From assembly GCA_020638195.1 (NCBI GenBank), contig JACKJC010000002.1, forward strand, positions 868,001 through 932,000: a stretch of DNA of 64,000 nt, read 5' to 3'. Under the pieces are notes generated by a model that was not told the origin of the DNA, made no database searches, and saw only the letters and a list, made by a program, of their open reading frames with translations. This document shows positions 16,839 through 26,134 of this stretch, piece by piece; positions within the stretch are counted from its first letter, which is position 1, and every line of letters starts with the position of its first letter. This stretch comes from Methylobacteriaceae bacterium (GTDB lineage Bacteria; Pseudomonadota; Alphaproteobacteria; Rhizobiales; Beijerinckiaceae). Position numbers and translations under genes: made by a program.

Positions 16839-17614
16839 CCACCGCCCGCTTTCCGCGCGTCGCCACGCTCGTCTTCGGTTTCGCGTTTCTCTACGCGCCG
16901 ATCGCGCTCCTGGTGATCTACAGCTTCAACGCCTCGAAGCTTGTCACTGTCTGGGCTGGCTTCTCGACGCGCTGGTACGCATCGTTGTTCTCGAACACGG
17001 CGCTCATCGCTTCGGCCAAGATCAGCCTGCAGGTGGCCGCGATCTCGGCAATCATCGCCACCTTCAACGGGACTCTGGCCGCCTTCGCGCTCGAGCGTTT
17101 CGGCGCGTTTCGTACGCGCAGCGTGTTCGTCGGCGCGATCTATGCGCCGCTGGTCATCCCCGAGGTGATCCTCGGCCTGTCGCTGCTGCTGATCTTCGTG
17201 GCGCTCGGCGTCGATCGCGGCTTCTGGACGATCGTGGCGGGGCACGCGACCTTCACCATGTGCTTCGCCGCCGTGGTCATTCGCGCGCGTCTCGCGGGCA
17301 TGGACCGATCGCTCGAAGAGGCGGCGATGGATCTCGGCGCAGGTCCTGTCATGACCTTCGCGCGCGTCGTGCTGCCGCAACTCGCGCCGGCGCTGGTCAG
17401 CGCGTGGATGCTCGCCTTCATCCTGTCGCTCGACGATCTCGTGATCGCGAGCTTCACGTCCGGGCCAGGCTCGACCACGCTGCCGATGCGCATCTACAGC
17501 CAGGTGCGGCTCGGGGTGACGCCGGAGATCAACGCCATGTCCAGCCTGCTGCTGGCGGCGGTCGGGTTGGCGCTGCTCATCTCGGCGATCGCGAGCCGCA
17601 AGCGCGACAGTTGA
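16835..17614 (+). CDS. PotC-like ABC transporter permease
   Basis: A 259-aa permease with about six helices and the loop EEAAMDLGAGPVMTFARVVLPQLAPA. It pairs with the preceding PotB-like subunit to form the membrane channel of a polyamine/opine/thiamine-type importer. The ATG overlaps the previous stop. The gene ends 3 bases before the convergent AsmA-like gene, and no periplasmic binding-protein gene follows, so the receptor must be supplied from elsewhere. Confidence 0.9.
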   Translation: MTTARFPRVATLVFGFAFLYAPIALLVIYSFNASKLVTVWAGFSTRWYASLFSNTALIASAKISLQVAAISAIIATFNGTLAAFALERFGAFRTRSVFVGAIYAPLVIPEVILGLSLLLIFVALGVDRGFWTIVAGHATFTMCFAAVVIRARLAGMDRSLEEAAMDLGAGPVMTFARVVLPQLAPALVSAWMLAFILSLDDLVIASFTSGPGSTTLPMRIYSQVRLGVTPEINAMSSLLLAAVGLALLISAIASRKRDS

Positions 17615-17617
17615 CGC

Positions 17618-19552
17618 CTACTCAGCCTTGCGCGGCGCCAGAAGCGGGCGCGCGGCGCCGGAGCGGCGGATGAAGGAGGGCGCGTCCGGCACGAGCGCTG
17701 CATTGTCCCATTGCCCGACGACATCGAAAGCAAAAGCCGGGGCGTCCGGCCGCGCGTCGCCCTTGGTGTCCGCCGAGGCGACGCTGGCGTGCAGGGCGAT
17801 CTGGCGATCGGCGATCTGCGAGGCGCCCGACAGCGACATGGCGAAGCCCTCGCCCTGCACGAGCCCGTCGTTGATCGTGGCGACTCCGGCGGCGATTTCC
17901 GCCGACATGCGCGCGCTCGCAAACGGCGTGCGGCCGCTGTTGATGTCGAGCCCGCTGGCGAGCGGGCGCTTCTCGATCCGTCGCAGCGTGCGCGCGACAT
18001 CGAGGCCGACGATCTCGCCTTTGCCGAAATCGATGTCGCCGCGCCCCTTCAGGCTGCGTGCGATCTGGTCGGCGCTCGAGCCCGCGCCTTCGAGAGTCAG
18101 GTTCACATTGGCCGCGCCGGCGAGCTTGGTCGCGCCGAACTTGTCCCAGCCGAGCGCGCCGATGTCGACGCCGCGCGCCTCGACGACCGATTTCATCTCG
18201 ACGCCGGCGCCGGTTTCAGCCGGCGACATGACGAGACGCGCCTTCACGGTTCCCTTGTACATGGAAGCGTCGGCGAGCGAGGCCTCGAGCCGCCCGGCGC
18301 GCAGCAGCAGGGCGCCTGCGACGTCGCGCATCAACAGGCGATCGTAGGTCGCGCGCGAGGCCGACAGGCGCAGGTCTATGTCCAGTGCGCTCTGGTCGCG
18401 CCAGGCGATCGTCTCGCGATTGAAATGGCCGTCCCGCCCGACCAGCGGTGGCAGGTTGCGCACGAGGTCGCGCAGATCGAGCGTGCTGGTGGCCAGCGTT
18501 CCCGACAATTGCGGACGCACGTCGTCGACGCGCCAGGAAAGCGAACCCTCGTAACTTGTATTGTCGAGCTTGAGTTGAGCTTTGGCGAGATCCAGGCCGT
18601 TGTGGCTGGCGTCCGCCGTGGCGTCGAGCGAGGCGGGACCGAGCGTGACCGGAAGCGGGATCGCGCCGTGCAGCAATCGAACGACATCGCGCAATTGATC
18701 GGTCGACGCGACAAGCCGCCCGGTGAAATGCGGCCGCGACCCGGCAAGCGCCTCGCCATTGGCGGACAAGGTCACGACCGGCGATTTCAGCTGGAGGGTC
18801 AGGCGGCTGGCTTCGCCGCGCAGAGCCTCCGAGGGGCGCGCGATCCACAGGGCGACGGTTCCGCGCTGACCGCGCCAGGTGGCGGCGCCGTCCAGCGCGG
18901 CCGGGGAAGAGACGGTCGGCCAGTCCAGCGTCGCGTCGATATGGTCGAGAGTCTCCACCTCGACGCCGCCCCGCCGCAGGATGGCCGAGCCATCGACGAA
19001 GGAGATGACGCCGAGCCGCGCGCGATCGGCCTTGACCGCTTCGGGCGTCGCCGGCTTGGCGTCGGCGGCGCGAACGACCGCGCCAGCCTTGGTCATCGGC
19101 CTGCCGTCGATGTCGATCGTCAGTTGCGGGCGCATGAGTTCGGCGCGCTGCAATTCCAGCCGGCCCGTCAGCAGCGGCAGCCAGCGTAGCTGTCCCGTGA
19201 GGTTTTCCGTCTTGATGACGAGGGCGGCCTGCGGCTCGACAAAATTGACGCGGCCCAGCCGGACATGCGGGCTCGGCAGGAGCGAGAAAGTCGAGGGCCC
19301 TTCCACGAAGACATAGAGGCCTGAGGAGGAGCGAAGCTGCGCGGCGATTTCCTCGCGCAAGGCCGTGCGCGACACCGCCCATGGCGCGATCGCCGCGCCG
19401 AGCCCGGCTACGGCCAGCACACCGCCTACGACGCGGATCGTGCGGCCGAGGCGGTCCTGCGGCCACAGGCGGGCGCGAAGGGCGATCCCGGTCGCTGACT
19501 GGGAGGTCTCGTCCGCTTGCTTGAGGGCGCGGGAACGCAGTCCGAACATCAT
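17618..19552 (-). CDS. AsmA-family envelope biogenesis protein
   Basis: A 644-aa protein of the AsmA/TamB-like superfamily involved in outer-membrane lipid transport and assembly. A single transmembrane helix near residues 40-60 (VVGGVLAVAGLGAAIAPW) is followed by a long periplasmic repeat-rich region and a C-terminal AsmA domain (residues about 480-600, GAANVNLTLEGAGSSADQIA...LKGRGDIDFGKG). The ATG at 19552 (MFGLRSRA follows) is chosen over an upstream start at 19630 as the more usual N-terminal length. It is not part of an obvious operon. Confidence 0.82.
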   Translation of the reverse strand: MMFGLRSRALKQADETSQSATGIALRARLWPQDRLGRTIRVVGGVLAVAGLGAAIAPWAVSRTALREEIAAQLRSSSGLYVFVEGPSTFSLLPSPHVRLGRVNFVEPQAALVIKTENLTGQLRWLPLLTGRLELQRAELMRPQLTIDIDGRPMTKAGAVVRAADAKPATPEAVKADRARLGVISFVDGSAILRRGGVEVETLDHIDATLDWPTVSSPAALDGAATWRGQRGTVALWIARPSEALRGEASRLTLQLKSPVVTLSANGEALAGSRPHFTGRLVASTDQLRDVVRLLHGAIPLPVTLGPASLDATADASHNGLDLAKAQLKLDNTSYEGSLSWRVDDVRPQLSGTLATSTLDLRDLVRNLPPLVGRDGHFNRETIAWRDQSALDIDLRLSASRATYDRLLMRDVAGALLLRAGRLEASLADASMYKGTVKARLVMSPAETGAGVEMKSVVEARGVDIGALGWDKFGATKLAGAANVNLTLEGAGSSADQIARSLKGRGDIDFGKGEIVGLDVARTLRRIEKRPLASGLDINSGRTPFASARMSAEIAAGVATINDGLVQGEGFAMSLSGASQIADRQIALHASVASADTKGDARPDAPAFAFDVVGQWDNAALVPDAPSFIRRSGAARPLLAPRKAE

Positions 19553-19718
19553 GAACCGTTGCTTGCTGGCGGGTGCGGGCAAGCCTTCGACGAAAAGCGC
19601 GGCGAAATCGTGGCTTTCCGAGCCGAACATCGCGCGGCGAAGGGCGAAGCGCGGCCTGCGTTGCGCAGACGCCGCACTCGCCGTTCGCGAGCCTGGTCGG
19701 CCGGATCAGGCGGCCTTC

Positions 19719-20387
19719 TCAGGCGGCCTTGGCGAGGGCGACCTGGAAGCTGGCTTCCGTATTGGCCTTGATGTCGTCGAGCGTAACGCCCGGCGCGAGC
19801 TCGACCAGTGTCATGCCGCCCGAGCCGTGCTTGTCGATGGTGAAGACGCCGAGGTCGGTGACGACCATGTCCACAACGCGCGCGCCGGTCAGCGGCAGGT
19901 TGCAGCGATGAAGAAGCTTCTTCTCGATCATGCCGTCCTTGGCCTTGGCGACGTGATCCATGACGACCACGACCTTCTTGACCCCGGCGACGAGGTCCAT
20001 GGCGCCGCCCATGCCCTTCACCATCTTGCCGGGGATCATCCAGTTGGCGAGGTCGCCGTTCTCGGCGACCTGCATGGCGCCGAGGATCGACAGGTCGATG
20101 TGGCCGCCGCGGATCATCGCGAAAGAATCGGCCGAGGAGAAATAGCTGGTCGTCGGCAGTTCCGTAATAGTCTGCTTGCCGGCGTTGATGAGATCGGCGT
20201 CCTCGTCGCCCTCATAGGGGAATGGGCCCATGCCGAGCATGCCGTTCTCGCTCTGCAGCGAGACTTTCATGCCCTGCGGGATGTAGTTCGACACGAGTGT
20301 GGGAATGCCGATGCCGAGGTTGACGTAGAAGCCATCGCGCAGTTCCTGGGCGGCGCGGGCGGCCATCTGGTCTCTGGTCCATGCCAT
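19719..20387 (-). CDS. scoB: 3-oxoacid CoA-transferase subunit B
   Basis: The 222-aa beta subunit of a succinyl-CoA:3-ketoacid CoA-transferase. The catalytic glutamate lies in QSENGMLGMGP, and GIPTLVSNYIP and GGHIDLSILGAMQV are family blocks. It starts 13 bases after the alpha subunit, so both are made from one transcript. The enzyme activates acetoacetate (for example from polyhydroxybutyrate breakdown) with succinyl-CoA. AtoDA-type acetate CoA-transferase is the main alternative. Confidence 0.9.
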   Translation of the reverse strand: MAWTRDQMAARAAQELRDGFYVNLGIGIPTLVSNYIPQGMKVSLQSENGMLGMGPFPYEGDEDADLINAGKQTITELPTTSYFSSADSFAMIRGGHIDLSILGAMQVAENGDLANWMIPGKMVKGMGGAMDLVAGVKKVVVVMDHVAKAKDGMIEKKLLHRCNLPLTGARVVDMVVTDLGVFTIDKHGSGGMTLVELAPGVTLDDIKANTEASFQVALAKAA

Positions 20388-20400
20388 GGTCGTGTTCTCC

Positions 20401-21108
20401 TCAGGCCGCTTCGCGCTTGCGGGTGGTGCGCTGCTCGATGTGCTTCTTGGCGTTCGGCACGTGGATGATGCGCTGGACGAAGACGCCGGGTGTGACGATC
20501 GCGTCGGGATCGAGCTCGCCAGGCTGCACGAGATGCTCGACCTCGACGATTGTGAGCTTGCCGGCGGTGGCCATCATCGGATTGAAGTTCCGCGCGGTCT
20601 TCCGGTAGATCAGATTGCCCTCGGTATCGCCCTTCCAGGCGTGAACCAGCGAAATGTCGGCGACGAGCCCGCGCTCCATCACGTAATCCTCGCCGTCGAA
20701 AGTCTTTACTTCCTTGCCTTCCGCGATCAGCGTGCCGACGCCGGTCTTGGTGAAGAAGGCCGGGATGCCCGCGCCGCCGGCGCGGATGCGCTCGGCCAGC
20801 GTGCCCTGCGGGTTGAATTCGAGTTCCAGTTCCCCGGACAGGTATTGTTGGGCGAAGAGCTTGTTCTCGCCGACGTAGGACGAGATCATCTTCTTGATCT
20901 GCCTCGTCTCGAGCAGCAGGCCGAGGCCGAAGCCATCGGTGCCCGCATTGTTGGAAATGGCGGTCAGGTTCTTCGCGCCGGTGTCCTTGAGGGCCTCGAT
21001 CAGCACTTCGGGAATGCCGCACAGGCCGAACCCGCCGCACATGATGGTCATGCCGTCCTTCACCTGGCCGGCGAGCGCGCTTTTGGCGTCCGAATAGACC
21101 TTCTGCAT
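20401..21108 (-). CDS. scoA: 3-oxoacid CoA-transferase subunit A
   Basis: The 235-aa alpha subunit. The glycine-rich CoA-binding block GGFGLCGIPE and the NNAGTDGFGLG motif identify the family, and YRKTARNFNPMMATAG is typical of SCOT-type enzymes. The ATG at 21108 (MQKVYSDAKSAL) is used; a longer in-frame start at 21174 would add an arginine-rich run with no family match. First gene of a two-gene operon with scoB. Confidence 0.9.
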   Translation of the reverse strand: MQKVYSDAKSALAGQVKDGMTIMCGGFGLCGIPEVLIEALKDTGAKNLTAISNNAGTDGFGLGLLLETRQIKKMISSYVGENKLFAQQYLSGELELEFNPQGTLAERIRAGGAGIPAFFTKTGVGTLIAEGKEVKTFDGEDYVMERGLVADISLVHAWKGDTEGNLIYRKTARNFNPMMATAGKLTIVEVEHLVQPGELDPDAIVTPGVFVQRIIHVPNAKKHIEQRTTRKREAA

Positions 21109-21240
21109 TCTCGTCCTCTCTGAGACCACGCCTCTCCGCCGCCGGGCGGGTTTCGCCCTGCGGTCGTCCGTCATCCGTTCTACAGGAGGGCGGGGCGGAT
21201 CGCCAACAAAATGGTGCGGCGCGGCAGAGCCGCCGCACGC

Positions 21241-24200
21241 TTATTCGGCGGGCTGGGCCGGCGCGGTCGCGGAGGCCTCGACCGGGGCCGCGGATTTGCG
21301 CCCGCGCGACAGCCACTGGTCGATGAAGTCCATGTAATAGTAGACGACAGGCGTGATGTAGAGGGTCAGCACCTGCGACACCGCCAGCCCGCCGACGATG
21401 GAAATGCCGAGCGGCTGGCGCAGTTCCGCGCCCGCGCCCGAGCCGATCGCGATCGGCACCGCGCCGAGCGCGGCGGCCAGCGTCGTCATGATGATCGGGC
21501 GGAAGCGGATGAGCGCGGCCTCGCGGATCGCGGCTTCGGCGTCGACGCCCTCGCGTCGTCGCACCAGCGCGAAGTCGATCATCATGATTGCGTTTTTCTT
21601 CACGATGCCGATGAGCAGCAGGATGCCGATGATGGCGACGACCGAAAGGTCCATGCCGAACCAGCGCAGGAAAATCAGCGCCCCGAGGCCGGCAGAGGGC
21701 AGGCCGGACAGGATCGTGATCGGGTGGATGTAGCTCTCGTAGAGCACGCCGAGCACGATGTAGATGGTCAGCACAGCCGCCAGCAGCAGCGCGCCCTGGC
21801 CTTTGAGCGAATCCTGGAATTGCTGCGCCGTGCCCGAGAAACTCGTCGTGACCGCAGCCGGCATACCGATCTCGCGCTCGGCCTTCTGGATGGATTCCAC
21901 CGCCTGGCCGATCGAGACGTCGGAGGCGAGGTTGAAGGAGAGCGTGACGGCCGGTTGCTGCGCCTGCCGGTTGATGGTGAGGGGGCCGACGCTGCGCCGG
22001 ACGGTCGCCACCTGATCGAGCGGGATCAGCGCCGCCTGCGCCGGCACAGCGGCGCCGGAAGCCGGAGCGACGCCGGCCGCCGCATTCTGTGGTCGGATGT
22101 AGAGGCGGGCGAGCTGGTTCGGGTCGGACTGAAAATCGCGGCCGGCCTCGACGATGACCTGATAGTCGCTCGCTTGCGTGTAGATGGTCGAGGCCTGGAA
22201 GGCGCCGAAGGCGTTGTAGAGGGCGAGCCTGATCTGGTCGGTCGTGATGCCGTAGGCAGCAGCTTTTTCGCGGTCGATGTCGACGAAGGAAACGGGATTG
22301 CGGATCTGCAGGTCGGTCGTGACGTCGCGCAGGCCGGGCAGGGTCGCCATGCGGCCCATCATGCGATCCGCGCTCGCATAGAGTTCGTCGAGATTGCTCG
22401 ACTGCAGCGTGTATTGATATTGCGAGCGGCTGATGCGGCCGGCATTGAGATTGAAGTTCTGCACCGGCACGAATGAGACGGTCATGCCGGGGATCGCAGA
22501 GCCCGCCTTGCGCAGGCGCCGGATGATCTTCATCTGGTCGCCGCGCTCGGCCTTGTCCTTGAGCGCGACGAAGATGCGGCCCTGATTGACGATGCCGCCG
22601 AAGCCGACCGCCGAGGCGAGATAATTGACGGCGGGATCGTCCAGAACCGTGCGGATCATCCGCAATTGCAGCGCCGACATGGTCTCGATCGAGACGTCGG
22701 GCGCGGCTTCCGTCGAGCCGACGATGAAGCCCGTGTCCTCGACCGGGAAGAAGCCCTTGGGGATCGTGACATACATGTAGGCGCTGGCGGCGAAGGACAG
22801 GAACGTCACAACGAGAGTTGCGAATTTCCAGCGCAGCACGACGTCGAGCGTCACCCGGTAGAGGGCGAGCATGCCGTCGATCACGCCATCGACGGCGCGC
22901 GAGAACAGGCCCGGTTTCTTATTGTGGTCGACCGGCGAGAGAATGCGCGCGCACAACATGGGCGTGAGCGTCAGCGACACGAAGCCCGAAACCAAAATGG
23001 CGACAGAAATGGTCACCGCGAATTCGCGGAAGACGCGCCCGACCACCCCGCCCATGAACAGCACGGGAATGAAGACGGCGACGAGCGACAGGGTGATCGA
23101 GATGATCGTGAAGCCGATCTCGCGCGCGCCCTTCAGCGCCGCCTCGAAGGGCTTCATGCCTTCCTCGATATGGCGCACGATATTCTCGAGCATTACGATG
23201 GCGTCGTCGACGACGAAGCCGACCGCCAGCGTGATGGCGAGCAGAGATATGTTGTCGATCGAATAGCCGAACATGTACATGAAGGCGAAAGTGCCGATCA
23301 GCGAGACCGGCAGGGCGAGCGCGGGGATCAGCGTCGCCGACAGCGTCTTCAGGAACAGAAAAATGACGAGGATGACGAGCACGATCGCGATGGCGAGCGT
23401 CTCCTTCACGTCGTGCACGGAATCGCGGATCGATTTGGAACGATCGTTGATGACCGAGACGTCGACGGAGGCGGGAAGCTGCGACTGGTAGCGCGGCAGG
23501 TTGGCCTTGACCTGATCGACCACCTCGACCGTGTTGGCGTCGGACTGGCGATAGACGGCGAGAATGATCGCGCGCTCGTCGCGGAACCAGGCGGCGACCT
23601 GGTCATTGTCGACGCTGTTCTTGACGTTGGCGATCTCGTCGAGACGCACCGGCGCGCCGTTGCGCCAGGCGACGACCAGCGGGCGGTAGGCGTCGGCCTT
23701 CTCGAGCTGGCCGGTCGCCTGGATCGTGACGTTCTGGCGCTTGCCGAGCTGGATGCCGACCGGCGCGTTGGAATTGGCGGCCGCGACCTGTTTCGAGACT
23801 TCGTCGATGGTGATGTTGCGCGCGGCGGCCTTTTCGGGATCGACCTGCACGCGCACGGCGAATTTCTGCTGGCCGAAGATCAGCACCTGCGCGACGCCGG
23901 GGATCTGCGAAATCTGCTGCGCGAAATTCTGCTCGGCGTAATCGTTCGTCACGTAAAGCGGCAGCTCGGACGAGCGCATCGCGATGAACATGACCGCGAT
24001 GTCGGCCGGATTGACCTTGCGGAAGGTGGGCGGCGACGGAAGGTTCGCCGGCAGCTTGCGCAGGGAGGCAGTGATCGCGGCCTGCACGTCCAGCGCCGCG
24101 CCGTCGATATTCCGGTCGAGGTCGAACTGCAGCACGATCGAGGACGTGCCGCGACCCGACTGCGAGGTCATGGTGGTGATGGCGGGGATGGTCGCGAACT

Positions 24201-24408
24201 GTCGCTCCAGCGGCGCCGTGACGGACGCCGCCATTGTGTCCGGGCTCGCGCCGGGCAGGGTGGCTGTGACGGCGATGGTCGGGAAGTCGACGCGCGGCAG
24301 CGCCGCGACCGGAAGCTGGCGATAGCCGAACAGGCCGAAGATGACGAACGACATCATCAGCAATGTCGTCATCACCGGTCGGCGGATGCAGAGTTCCGGC
24401 AGGGACAT
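21241..24408 (-). CDS. RND-type multidrug efflux transporter (HAE1 family, MdtB/MdtC-like)
   Basis: A 1055-aa inner-membrane proton-driven pump. It has the RND topology: helix 1 (MTTLLMMSFVIFGLFGY), a large periplasmic loop, a cluster of central helices with the proton-relay AVGFVVDDAIVMLEN in helix 4, a second periplasmic loop and six C-terminal helices. The N terminus (PELCIRRPVMTTLLM) and the IAVMFIAM-type sequences fit the MdtBC subgroup. Its ATG overlaps the stop of the membrane-fusion gene by one base (TGATG on the minus strand), so the two are coupled. No outer-membrane factor gene is adjacent. Confidence 0.94.
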   Translation of the reverse strand: MSLPELCIRRPVMTTLLMMSFVIFGLFGYRQLPVAALPRVDFPTIAVTATLPGASPDTMAASVTAPLERQFATIPAITTMTSQSGRGTSSIVLQFDLDRNIDGAALDVQAAITASLRKLPANLPSPPTFRKVNPADIAVMFIAMRSSELPLYVTNDYAEQNFAQQISQIPGVAQVLIFGQQKFAVRVQVDPEKAAARNITIDEVSKQVAAANSNAPVGIQLGKRQNVTIQATGQLEKADAYRPLVVAWRNGAPVRLDEIANVKNSVDNDQVAAWFRDERAIILAVYRQSDANTVEVVDQVKANLPRYQSQLPASVDVSVINDRSKSIRDSVHDVKETLAIAIVLVILVIFLFLKTLSATLIPALALPVSLIGTFAFMYMFGYSIDNISLLAITLAVGFVVDDAIVMLENIVRHIEEGMKPFEAALKGAREIGFTIISITLSLVAVFIPVLFMGGVVGRVFREFAVTISVAILVSGFVSLTLTPMLCARILSPVDHNKKPGLFSRAVDGVIDGMLALYRVTLDVVLRWKFATLVVTFLSFAASAYMYVTIPKGFFPVEDTGFIVGSTEAAPDVSIETMSALQLRMIRTVLDDPAVNYLASAVGFGGIVNQGRIFVALKDKAERGDQMKIIRRLRKAGSAIPGMTVSFVPVQNFNLNAGRISRSQYQYTLQSSNLDELYASADRMMGRMATLPGLRDVTTDLQIRNPVSFVDIDREKAAAYGITTDQIRLALYNAFGAFQASTIYTQASDYQVIVEAGRDFQSDPNQLARLYIRPQNAAAGVAPASGAAVPAQAALIPLDQVATVRRSVGPLTINRQAQQPAVTLSFNLASDVSIGQAVESIQKAEREIGMPAAVTTSFSGTAQQFQDSLKGQGALLLAAVLTIYIVLGVLYESYIHPITILSGLPSAGLGALIFLRWFGMDLSVVAIIGILLLIGIVKKNAIMMIDFALVRRREGVDAEAAIREAALIRFRPIIMTTLAAALGAVPIAIGSGAGAELRQPLGISIVGGLAVSQVLTLYITPVVYYYMDFIDQWLSRGRKSAAPVEASATAPAQPAE

Positions 24409-25559
24409 CAGGAGGCGCTCGGCTTGGCGGCGGGCTTGGCGGCGGGCTTCTGCGGCTGGCGCACGGCGATGCTGGCGCCGTCGCGCAGGAGGTTGGCGCC
24501 CTCGACGACGATCGTCTCGCCGGGCTTCACGCCCTCGAGCACGATCGTGCGGCCGCCCTGTTCGCGGCCGATCTTCACCGTGCGCAGAGCCACCTTGTCG
24601 CCATTCGCGACGAAGATGTAATTGCCCTTCTGGCCGACCTGCACGGCCTCGCGCGGCACGGTCGTCAGATTGTCGTCCATGCGCAGCCGCACCCTCACGT
24701 CGCAGAGCTGGCCCGGCCAGAGCGCCTCGTCCCTGTTGGCGAATTCACCGCGCGCCACCAGCATGCCGGTCGCGGGATCGATCGTGTTGTCGAGCACGGC
24801 GACCTTACCCTCGATCCAGTTCGAACTTCCCTGCGGCCGCGCCTCGACGAGTGCGCCCGCGCCCTTCATCGCCGCGCGCAGGTCGGCCAGATAGCGTTGC
24901 GGGATCGAAAGCGCGACGTAGATCGGCGCGATCTGGTTGATCGTCACCAGAACGCCGGTCGGCGTATTGTCATTGGCGCGCACCATGTTGCCGGCGCGGA
25001 GCGAGAAGGTTCCGACCTTGCCGGAGACCGGCGCGAGGATGGTGTAATAAGAGAGCTGCACCTTGAGGCTCTCGATCGCGGCTTCGTCGCCGGCGATTTG
25101 CGCCTTGGTGGCGAGCGTCGCGGTTTTCGAATTGTCGAGATTGATCTGCGGCGTCGCCTTCTTCTCGACCAGCTCGGTGTAGCGTTTGACGTCGCGCAGG
25201 TTCTGTTCGAGCTGCGCCTGATCACGCGCCAGCTGCGCCTGCGCCTGCTTCAGTTGCGCGGAGATCTGGCGGGAGTCGAGCTTGACCAGCACGTCGCCTT
25301 TTTTCACCGTCGCGCCGTCCGGCACGGCGATGGATTCCACCTGCGCGTCGACGCGGCTGCGCATCTGGATGGAGGCGATCGCCTGCACCGAACCGATGGA
25401 GTCGATCTCGTAAGGGAGAGACGAAGTCGTCGCCTGCGCCGTCGTCACGCTGATCGGCGGGCGGCGCGGCGCCTCTTGCGCGATTGCCTCTTTCGCGACC
25501 ACTGCATTCGCCAGCGCGATCGCGCCGGCGACCGCCAGAATTCCTGTTCTGGAGCCCAT
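24408..25559 (-). CDS. RND efflux membrane fusion protein (periplasmic adaptor)
   Basis: A 383-aa adaptor of the HlyD/AcrA family. An N-terminal export signal (residues 1-27, ending AKEAIAQEA) is followed by a lipoyl-like half-motif (GATVKKGDVLVKLDSR), an alpha-hairpin coiled coil rich in Gln/Ala (LKQAQAQLARDQAQLEQ), the second lipoyl half (ILAPVSGKVG) and beta-barrel domains. ATG 25559 has a GAGGAT ribosome site; longer starts run into the promoter region. It forms one operon with the RND pump. A candidate operator lies 30 bases upstream. Confidence 0.92.
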   Translation of the reverse strand: MGSRTGILAVAGAIALANAVVAKEAIAQEAPRRPPISVTTAQATTSSLPYEIDSIGSVQAIASIQMRSRVDAQVESIAVPDGATVKKGDVLVKLDSRQISAQLKQAQAQLARDQAQLEQNLRDVKRYTELVEKKATPQINLDNSKTATLATKAQIAGDEAAIESLKVQLSYYTILAPVSGKVGTFSLRAGNMVRANDNTPTGVLVTINQIAPIYVALSIPQRYLADLRAAMKGAGALVEARPQGSSNWIEGKVAVLDNTIDPATGMLVARGEFANRDEALWPGQLCDVRVRLRMDDNLTTVPREAVQVGQKGNYIFVANGDKVALRTVKIGREQGGRTIVLEGVKPGETIVVEGANLLRDGASIAVRQPQKPAAKPAAKPSAS

Positions 25560-25588
25560 TGTATCCTCGCCCGCGCGGACCGCGGCAT

Positions 25589-25607
25589 GTTTGCATATAA
25601 CGCAAAC
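25589..25607. promoter_or_regulatory. Inverted repeat GTTTGC-N7-GCAAAC upstream of efflux operon
   Basis: A perfect 6-base inverted repeat with an AT-rich 7-base centre lies 30 bases upstream of the membrane-fusion protein start. On the minus strand the centre contains GTTATAT, a possible -10 element. This arrangement fits an operator overlapping the promoter of the efflux operon. No TetR or MarR gene is adjacent. Confidence 0.45.
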
Positions 25608-25704
25608 GCCAAGCTCGGCCACGGATTTTGCTTATTGCGCCGCGATATACCCCGTCGCGTCCAGCCGGGACAGGGACCGATTGTTGCTGGAAAGTGTCCG
25701 GACC

Positions 25705-26067
25705 CTAGGCTCGGAAGATGGCGACAATCGAGACGGCCGCCGCGACGGTCCACGAGGCGATGGTCAGCCCGCCGCCGAGAGGCGCCGCGAAGGGAAAGAG
25801 CCTTCCGCCGAGCCAGAGGCGGGCGGCGAGATCGCCAGAAAACAGGCCGACGCCGAGGATCATGGCTGCGGCGGCCGCCGCGAACCAGGCCTCGTTCGCG
25901 CTTCCGCGCCCGAGCGCGAGAATCGCCAATGCGGCGGCTGCATGGATCATCAGCATTTGCGACATGGTCGCCAGCAGCGGGTTGGCGGTCGCATGGGCGG
26001 CGGCGGCGGCCGAGGCGACGCCGGCCGCGCCCATGAGGGCGGCGAGGGCGGCGAGGAGGTAGGTCAT
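25705..26067 (-). CDS. DUF423 family small membrane protein
   Basis: A 120-aa protein with four hydrophobic helices, typical of DUF423 (YwdK-like) membrane proteins. Family pattern: N-terminal ALMGAAGVASAAAAAHA, a second block MLMIHAAAALAILAL, and the C-terminal PFAAPLGGGLTIASW. The function of the family is unknown. ATG 26067 is preferred over 26106 because the family starts at this methionine. It is separated by 145 bases from the efflux operon. Confidence 0.75.
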   Translation of the reverse strand: MTYLLAALAALMGAAGVASAAAAAHATANPLLATMSQMLMIHAAAALAILALGRGSANEAWFAAAAAAMILGVGLFSGDLAARLWLGGRLFPFAAPLGGGLTIASWTVAAAVSIVAIFRA

Positions 26068-26134
26068 GAGGCGTCCGGGCGCTTGGGCTTTCGCGCAATG
26101 TCGCATGCGTCAGCCGAGACGGCCAGTGAGGAAC

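Noticed and set aside
22666..24621. Long plus-strand open frame opposite the RND pump gene
   Set aside because: It has Arg/Asp-rich low-complexity content and overlaps a clear RND transporter on the other strand.
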